From: Gammaproteobacteria bacterium
GTDB lineage: Bacteria; Pseudomonadota; Gammaproteobacteria; Arenicellales; Poriferihabitantaceae
Direction: 5' to 3'
Assembly: GCA_026709505.1 (NCBI GenBank)
Contig: JAPOSW010000050.1
Coordinates: 406 to 50,721 of the forward strand
DNA: 50,316 bases
The notes beneath the pieces were generated by a model, which saw nothing but the letters and a program-made list of their open reading frames with translations, was not told the origin of the DNA and made no database searches. How positions within the stretch are numbered: position 1 is the stretch's first letter; each line of letters starts with the position of its first letter. Below are positions 46,124 through 50,316 of this stretch, in pieces. The translations under genes were made by a program, and so were the position numbers.

Positions 46124-46467
46124 AATTCTAACAATTCAGATGGATTGATTTCTTTGCTTTCGATTTTAATGTACATCCAAGCCTCTTCCTGTATTGAAGG
46201 GAGGTTTTCATGCATAACCTCAAGTTTCTTTTCCAGTTCATCTTTCGTAAACCCCTTGCGCACCAATCCACCAAAGGTTTCTTCCAAAAACGTTGAACCG
46301 TAGTAGTTTGTTCCGCCAAGATTCACAATTACCAAGTCGTAACTCTCAAGGTTTGGTATCAAAATGTCGTCTCTGAAAGCCTCCGAGCTTTTTTCTCCAT
46401 CTTTGCGGTACCGCCCGAAAGGGAAACGGGAAAACTCTTTCGCCAAGTCAATAGTAAACTGCTTCAT
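46120..46467 (-). CDS. STAS-like (DUF4325) protein
   Basis: 115 aa from the ATG at 46467, which has a GAGGA site at good distance; ATG at 46509 is an alternative. KDGEKSSEAFRDDILIPNL, YDLVIVNLGGTNYYGSTFLEETFGGLVRKG and FTKDELEKKLEV match the STAS-like DUF4325 pattern: a central strand, then a Ser/Thr-rich loop and helix. STAS-like proteins act as switches, sometimes with ATPase or membrane partners. The four-base overlap with the next gene implies a paired system of unknown role. Confidence 0.72.
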   Translation of the reverse strand: MKQFTIDLAKEFSRFPFGRYRKDGEKSSEAFRDDILIPNLESYDLVIVNLGGTNYYGSTFLEETFGGLVRKGFTKDELEKKLEVMHENLPSIQEEAWMYIKIESKEINPSELLEL

Positions 46468-46509
46468 AATCTTATTCCTCACTCTGTATTCAGAAGTGGT
46501 ATCGCCCAT

Positions 46510-46735
46510 TGTATAACTGTCCCGTTTATATCACTACTGCTTTGATTTGTTTCTTCTCCCTTGTAAGCATATCGAAAGAACCGGTCAGGCTGGAGCAGAT
46601 TCCTGAGGCGTCTAACTTGCTGACCGGACTGTTTACGCTTGGGACAAGAGGGAATTTTCGGGCCTCAAAAATAACGGATGCTTCAAAACGTTTCAGTCAT
46701 TGCATGATCCTCTCAAAACATCCGAACATGTCAAC
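46510..46735. other. Short intergenic region
   Basis: A stretch of 226 bp after the LivF-like gene and before the STAS-like gene, with no gene. It must hold the latter's promoter; no terminator was recognised for the liv operon. Confidence 0.4.
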
Positions 46736-47641
46736 TCAGCCACCTAGAAACAGTTCTCCGACCTTGGGATTGGAAAGCAGACCGTCACCGGATCCGGCAA
46801 TGGCCAGTTCGCCAGAGACCAGCACATAGCCAATATCCGCAAACTCGAGGCCTTTCTTGGCATTCTGTTCGACCATAATGATGGTTTTCTCCTCATTGTG
46901 CTGAAGGTCGTGCAGAATTTCGAAAACCATGTCGATAAACCGGGGCTCCAGACCGATTGACGGTTCATCCACCAGCAGCAGTTCAGGATTCATCACCAGA
47001 GCCCTGGAGATCTCGAGCAGTCTTCGTTCTCCGCCACTCAATACCTTGGCCTGATGCTTGCGCCTAGCTGCCAGCCGGGGATACTTGTCAAATACCTTCT
47101 CCGCAGCTTCACGGGCCTGTGCGGGCTGGTCCTTGAGATACCCGCCCATCCAGAGGTTCTCCTCCACGGTCATTCCGGGGAAGATCGACTTGTCCTGCAG
47201 GATATAGGCAATACCGGCCTGTGCCAGTTTCTGACTTGGAGTCATGGACGTGACATCCCTCCTCTCATCTCCAATCGTAATCTGCCCGGAAAAAATTCTC
47301 GTGAACCCGAATATGGAATGCAGAATAGTCGATTTACCGGCACCATTCGGACCAATCAGGCACAACGACTGCCTGCGCCCCACACGCAAGTTGAAATTGT
47401 GCAGGATTTGCATCTTGCCATAGCCGGCATTCAGGCTGTCAATGCTCACATAGGGATCGCCCTCGCACAATTGATCAAGGTCCGAGAGGCTGACCGATTC
47501 GGCCATCTCGGCCACTCTGCGGGTAACTTCGTCAACCGAGATAACTGCATCAACACCGCCGCCGCCATAGCCACGAACCGAATCAGTTTCCGGTTCAGGG
47601 TTCTGATTTTCATTTTGGGAACTCATAGGCAGCCTCGTCAA
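46736..47641 (-). CDS. livF: Branched-chain-type amino acid ABC transporter ATPase (LivF-like) with N-terminal extension
   Basis: 301 aa, longer than the usual 235 or so. The first 65 residues are an extra, Gly/Asp-rich piece (RGYGGGGVDAVISVDEV) before the ATPase starts at YVSIDSLNAGYGKMQIL. Walker A GPNGAGKSTI, Q-loop YILQDKSIF, signature LSGGERRLLEI, Walker B LLLVDEPSIGLEP and MVEQNAKKGL identify the LivF/UrtE class. The ATGA overlap with livG fixes the start, so the extension is translated. Substrate unknown (branched-chain amino acids, amides or urea are possible). Confidence 0.85.
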   Translation of the reverse strand: MTRLPMSSQNENQNPEPETDSVRGYGGGGVDAVISVDEVTRRVAEMAESVSLSDLDQLCEGDPYVSIDSLNAGYGKMQILHNFNLRVGRRQSLCLIGPNGAGKSTILHSIFGFTRIFSGQITIGDERRDVTSMTPSQKLAQAGIAYILQDKSIFPGMTVEENLWMGGYLKDQPAQAREAAEKVFDKYPRLAARRKHQAKVLSGGERRLLEISRALVMNPELLLVDEPSIGLEPRFIDMVFEILHDLQHNEEKTIIMVEQNAKKGLEFADIGYVLVSGELAIAGSGDGLLSNPKVGELFLGG

Positions 47642-48381
47642 TGCGCTCCGAGGTAGGCGTCAATCACACGCTGGTCATTTTGAATGTCCCCAGGCGTACC
47701 TTGTGACAGTAATTCACCGTGAGCCAGACAATAGATTTTCTGGGCTAGGTTCATAATCACCCGCATGTTGTGTTCAATCACGAACAAGGTAATTCCGAAC
47801 TCACGGTTAGCCCGCAGCAAACGATCAATCAGACCATTGATCAGGGTCGGGTTGATGCCTGCAGTCGGCTCATCAAGCAGCAGGGTCTTGGGCTCGTTCA
47901 TGAGCGCCATCGCAAATTCCAGAAGTTTCTGCTGTCCAAAAGAAAGCGAGCCGGCCATCAGGAAGCGCTTCTCGTAAAGCCCCACGAAATCAAGCAGCCG
48001 GTCTGCATTCTCGAAATCGGTTGAGGTATTGCGACTGAACGACTCGAAAAACCTCATCTTGCGATGCGGCAGCGAAATCAGCATGTTTTCGACGCAGTTC
48101 ATGGCCTTGTAAATCCGTGTTTGCTGGAATGTCCGAATCAATCCCAGTCTGGCAATGTCCTGAACCTGGATGTGCGAGATTTCCTTGTCTTCAAAGCGAA
48201 TGGAACCGGAATCAATCGGGTGATAGCCAACGATGGAGTTGAACAGTGTGGTTTTGCCGGAACCGTTGGGCCCGATCAGGCCGGTGATGGTTCCCTGCTC
48301 GACATCCAGAGATATGTCCTTGTTGGCCACTACCCCGCCATAGGCCTTGGACACATCGCGGATTTCGATAATCGAACTCAT
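47638..48381 (-). CDS. livG: Branched-chain-type amino acid ABC transporter ATPase (LivG-like)
   Basis: 247 aa. Walker A GPNGSGKTTLFN, signature LSFGQQKLLEFA, Walker B TLLLDEPTAGINP, H-switch VIEHNMRV; it ends QRVIDAYLGAH, as usual in LivG. Starts and ends by ATGA overlaps with livM and livF, so the operon is tightly coupled. Confidence 0.88.
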   Translation of the reverse strand: MSSIIEIRDVSKAYGGVVANKDISLDVEQGTITGLIGPNGSGKTTLFNSIVGYHPIDSGSIRFEDKEISHIQVQDIARLGLIRTFQQTRIYKAMNCVENMLISLPHRKMRFFESFSRNTSTDFENADRLLDFVGLYEKRFLMAGSLSFGQQKLLEFAMALMNEPKTLLLDEPTAGINPTLINGLIDRLLRANREFGITLFVIEHNMRVIMNLAQKIYCLAHGELLSQGTPGDIQNDQRVIDAYLGAH

Positions 48382-49427
48382 GTGCCGGCTTCCTGCATGA
48401 CGTCCTCGGATTTTTTCTCAACCCTGATTCCGAACCACTCGGGCTTTACACTCATCAGCCATCCCATGATGCCGTCTCGAAAATACACTACGGTAATTAC
48501 GATCAACGCCCCCAGGGCAACCCACTGCCATCCCAGCAAATAGTTCCAGGTGACTTCCTTGAACAAATGGAAGACAATCGCTCCGATAACCGGCCCCCAC
48601 AGTGTGCCCTTGCCGCCTAACAGTACGCAAACCACCATGAAGATTCCGAGATTGATTGTCTGATAGGCCGTCTCCAGTGGCTCGAAATGAATCAACTGAA
48701 ATGCAGAAATCCCACCAGCAACACCGATAAAAAACGCGGCAATTGACCATGTAGTGAGCTTATAGCGGAGAGTATGGATGCCCATGGCTTCGGCTTTTTC
48801 TTCGTCATCCCTGATGGCATTGATCGCCGCCCCGAAACGAGTGGCGTAGAGCCATCTCAGAAAGATGAACAGCAACACGCCAGTTGCGGCAAAAAGAGCA
48901 TAGAAAAATACCTTGCCCTGCTCCAGGTCGAAAGGGTAGACCGGCAATGAAATGCCTTGCCCTCCGCCGACCCAGTCCCAGTTGGAGACCAGTTCCCCCG
49001 CCGCAATGGCAACACCCAGGGTTCCGATCGCAAAATAAGGCCCTCTCAGACCAAAGGTCAGGTATCCGATAATCAGCGCACAAGCCGAGCAGAAAACTCC
49101 TGCACCGAGAATGCCGATCATGACGCCGGTAAAGTATTCGGCATTACTGAACACATAGACCTGATCGCTAAAGGCGTTCGTATAGGCGCCCACATCGTGA
49201 GTCAGGGCAATGCAAATCACCGCTGCGACATACATGCCGGTGCCGTAAAAGAAGATATTCCCGAGTGAGTTGTACCCCATCTGCCCGCCAGTCATGTCCC
49301 AGGTCAGAGCAACAATGATCATGAGCCAAAGGGTGGCCAACTGAGTCTTGAAATCCGGCATGATAAACGGAGCCAACAACGTAAACAGCACCGCTACTGT
49401 ATAGAGAACTAATTTGCCATTCTTCAT
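48378..49427 (-). CDS. livM: Branched-chain-type amino acid ABC transporter permease (LivM-like)
   Basis: 349 aa with about ten membrane helices. Conserved parts are WDMTGGQMGYNSLGNIFFYGTGMY, FGLRGPYFAIGTLGVA and RFGAAINAIRDDEEKAEAMGIHTLRYKL (EAA-like coupling loop), and GGKGTLWGPVIGAIVF. The C-terminal tail (RVEKKSEDVMQEAGT) is cytoplasmic. It pairs with LivH in the inner membrane. Confidence 0.88.
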   Translation of the reverse strand: MKNGKLVLYTVAVLFTLLAPFIMPDFKTQLATLWLMIIVALTWDMTGGQMGYNSLGNIFFYGTGMYVAAVICIALTHDVGAYTNAFSDQVYVFSNAEYFTGVMIGILGAGVFCSACALIIGYLTFGLRGPYFAIGTLGVAIAAGELVSNWDWVGGGQGISLPVYPFDLEQGKVFFYALFAATGVLLFIFLRWLYATRFGAAINAIRDDEEKAEAMGIHTLRYKLTTWSIAAFFIGVAGGISAFQLIHFEPLETAYQTINLGIFMVVCVLLGGKGTLWGPVIGAIVFHLFKEVTWNYLLGWQWVALGALIVITVVYFRDGIMGWLMSVKPEWFGIRVEKKSEDVMQEAGT

Positions 49428-49435
49428 GAGAAGAC

Positions 49436-50316
49436 CTATTGCAGGCTCTTTCTGACCCGCCGCTGCTGGATCAGGCGGAACAGCAGCACGGCCAGCAATA
49501 GCATTACGGCTATGGCCTGCTGATAGCCGATCCCGAATATGTGGGATCCGTACTGTTCAAGGGCGCCAATGCCCAAACCGGCTGCAATGACACCGGGCAA
49601 ATTCCCCAAGCCGGCTGCTGTTACGATCACGAAAGCCCGAATGGAATGGGTAATGCCATAAAATGGTTGAATCACCCATACCATTACGACAATGGCGCCA
49701 GCCGCCCCGCAGATTGCCGAGTTCAGCGAGAAGGTAAAAGCATAGACTTTTTCCGTATCGATGCCCAGTACACGGGCTGCACGGGCATCCTGTGCAGTGG
49801 CCCGAATGGCCTGTCCCATACGGCTTGACTTCATGAAAATAATGACACAGGCGGCCAGGGTTGCGGCAAGCATTACGCCTAGCAGCTTGGCAATCGGCAC
49901 ATCGATGAACCCGTCAAAGAAATACAGGGTGTCGTAATCGAGCTTGATGCTTTGGGTATCCGATCCAAACAGCAGATTCAGTATCTGAGCCATCATGATC
50001 GCGATACCAAAGGTGGCAAGAAGCGATGTGAATAAATCCTTCTCGACCACCCTGGATATGACCAGCTTGTAGACAACCCAGCCAACTCCCCACATCACGA
50101 TAAATGCAACAGGCACGCCCAGCAAGGGGTGGACTCCGTACTTGGCAAGCCACCATGAGACATAACCGCCCGCAATCACAAAATCGCCCTGAGCGAGATT
50201 CTTTACATTCATCACGCCCCAGACCAGCGCCAAGCCATAGGCGGCAAGGGCAAACAGGGCACCGATCATTATCCCGTCGATAATGATCTTCAGGTTGACG
50301 ATTGGATATTCGCCAA
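49436..50316 (-). CDS. livH: Branched-chain-type amino acid ABC transporter permease (LivH-like), cut by the window edge
   Basis: At least 293 codons. The frame stays open upstream of the ATG at 50269, reading GEYPIVNLKIIIDGIMIGALFALAAYGLAL. This matches the usual LivH N-terminus, so the true start is beyond the window. GMVNVKNLAQGDF-like and RMGQAIRATAQDARAARVLGIDTEKVYAF (coupling loop) are present. It lies 8 bp before livM. The solute-binding protein gene is probably further upstream, outside. Confidence 0.87.
   Translation of the reverse strand, partial: GEYPIVNLKIIIDGIMIGALFALAAYGLALVWGVMNVKNLAQGDFVIAGGYVSWWLAKYGVHPLLGVPVAFIVMWGVGWVVYKLVISRVVEKDLFTSLLATFGIAIMMAQILNLLFGSDTQSIKLDYDTLYFFDGFIDVPIAKLLGVMLAATLAACVIIFMKSSRMGQAIRATAQDARAARVLGIDTEKVYAFTFSLNSAICGAAGAIVVMVWVIQPFYGITHSIRAFVIVTAAGLGNLPGVIAAGLGIGALEQYGSHIFGIGYQQAIAVMLLLAVLLFRLIQQRRVRKSLQ

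Noticed and set aside
1-50316. CRISPR arrays, tRNA or rRNA genes, prophage or integrase
   Set aside because: No regular repeat-spacer pattern, no tRNA-like cloverleaf with a TTC loop, and no integrase or phage structural genes could be recognised.

Overview
The window looks like a chromosomal segment of a gammaproteobacterium. The divergent rhlB / trxA-rho arrangement, mutM and a type-G malate synthase fit that group. The DNA carries many broken genes and degraded insertion sequences, and it is rich in long G/C homopolymers on its left side. I infer a host-associated or otherwise fluctuating lifestyle; species-level identity cannot be read from the sequence.

Left part (about 1.0-19 kb): a surface polysaccharide locus on the + strand. 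In order it holds a sulfotransferase-like gene, a small secreted protein, an outer-membrane beta-barrel, a Wza-type export protein, a WcaJ-type initiating sugar-phosphate transferase, a Wzc-type chain-length regulator/tyrosine kinase, two poorly known proteins, a Wzy-like polymerase, a methyltransferase, a 2OG-Fe(II) oxygenase-like protein, a GT4 glycosyltransferase, an O-antigen ligase/polymerase-family protein and a Wzx-like flippase. Together these would build, modify, flip, polymerise and export an exopolysaccharide or capsule. IS30, IS66 and IS5 remnants, a roughly 0.28 kb MITE-like element and a duplicated 90-bp segment interrupt it.

Most striking pattern: six G or C homopolymers of 10-13 nt lie between 74 and 21789, and I saw none in the remaining 28 kb. 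One (G12) lies inside the beta-barrel gene, where one base more or less gives a stop within about a dozen codons. Another (G10) lies in the signal peptide of a Calx-beta-like secreted protein; in this sequence it is out of frame (OFF), and a 9-nt tract would restore a 188-aa protein. This is what contingency loci (slipped-strand phase variation) look like.

Middle (20.3-37 kb): LOG-family protein, the phase-variable Calx-beta-like gene, a beta-hydroxyacid dehydrogenase, a secreted HNH nuclease with an excalibur domain, a gene-poor stretch of 1.7 kb, a glutamine synthetase-like ligase facing a ferredoxin-domain flavin reductase, mutM with a membrane-anchored BON-like gene, an outer-membrane-type protein, a large Fe-S/PD-(D/E)XK + DUF2779 nuclease-like protein, rhlB, trxA and rho.

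A 6-kb island (about 37.2-43.2 kb) lies between rho and glcB. It is bounded by two diverged direct copies of the 3' end of glcB. It carries a cobalamin riboswitch, a severely deleted btuB, intact btuF-btuC-btuD, and an AbiE-type toxin-antitoxin pair whose toxin gene is broken while the antitoxin is intact.

Right end (43.2-50.3 kb, - strand): glcB, a two-gene unit of a STAS-like (DUF4325) protein and a probably frameshifted membrane-anchored partner, and a livHMGF-type ABC transporter operon that runs off the window. No tRNA, rRNA or CRISPR array was recognised.
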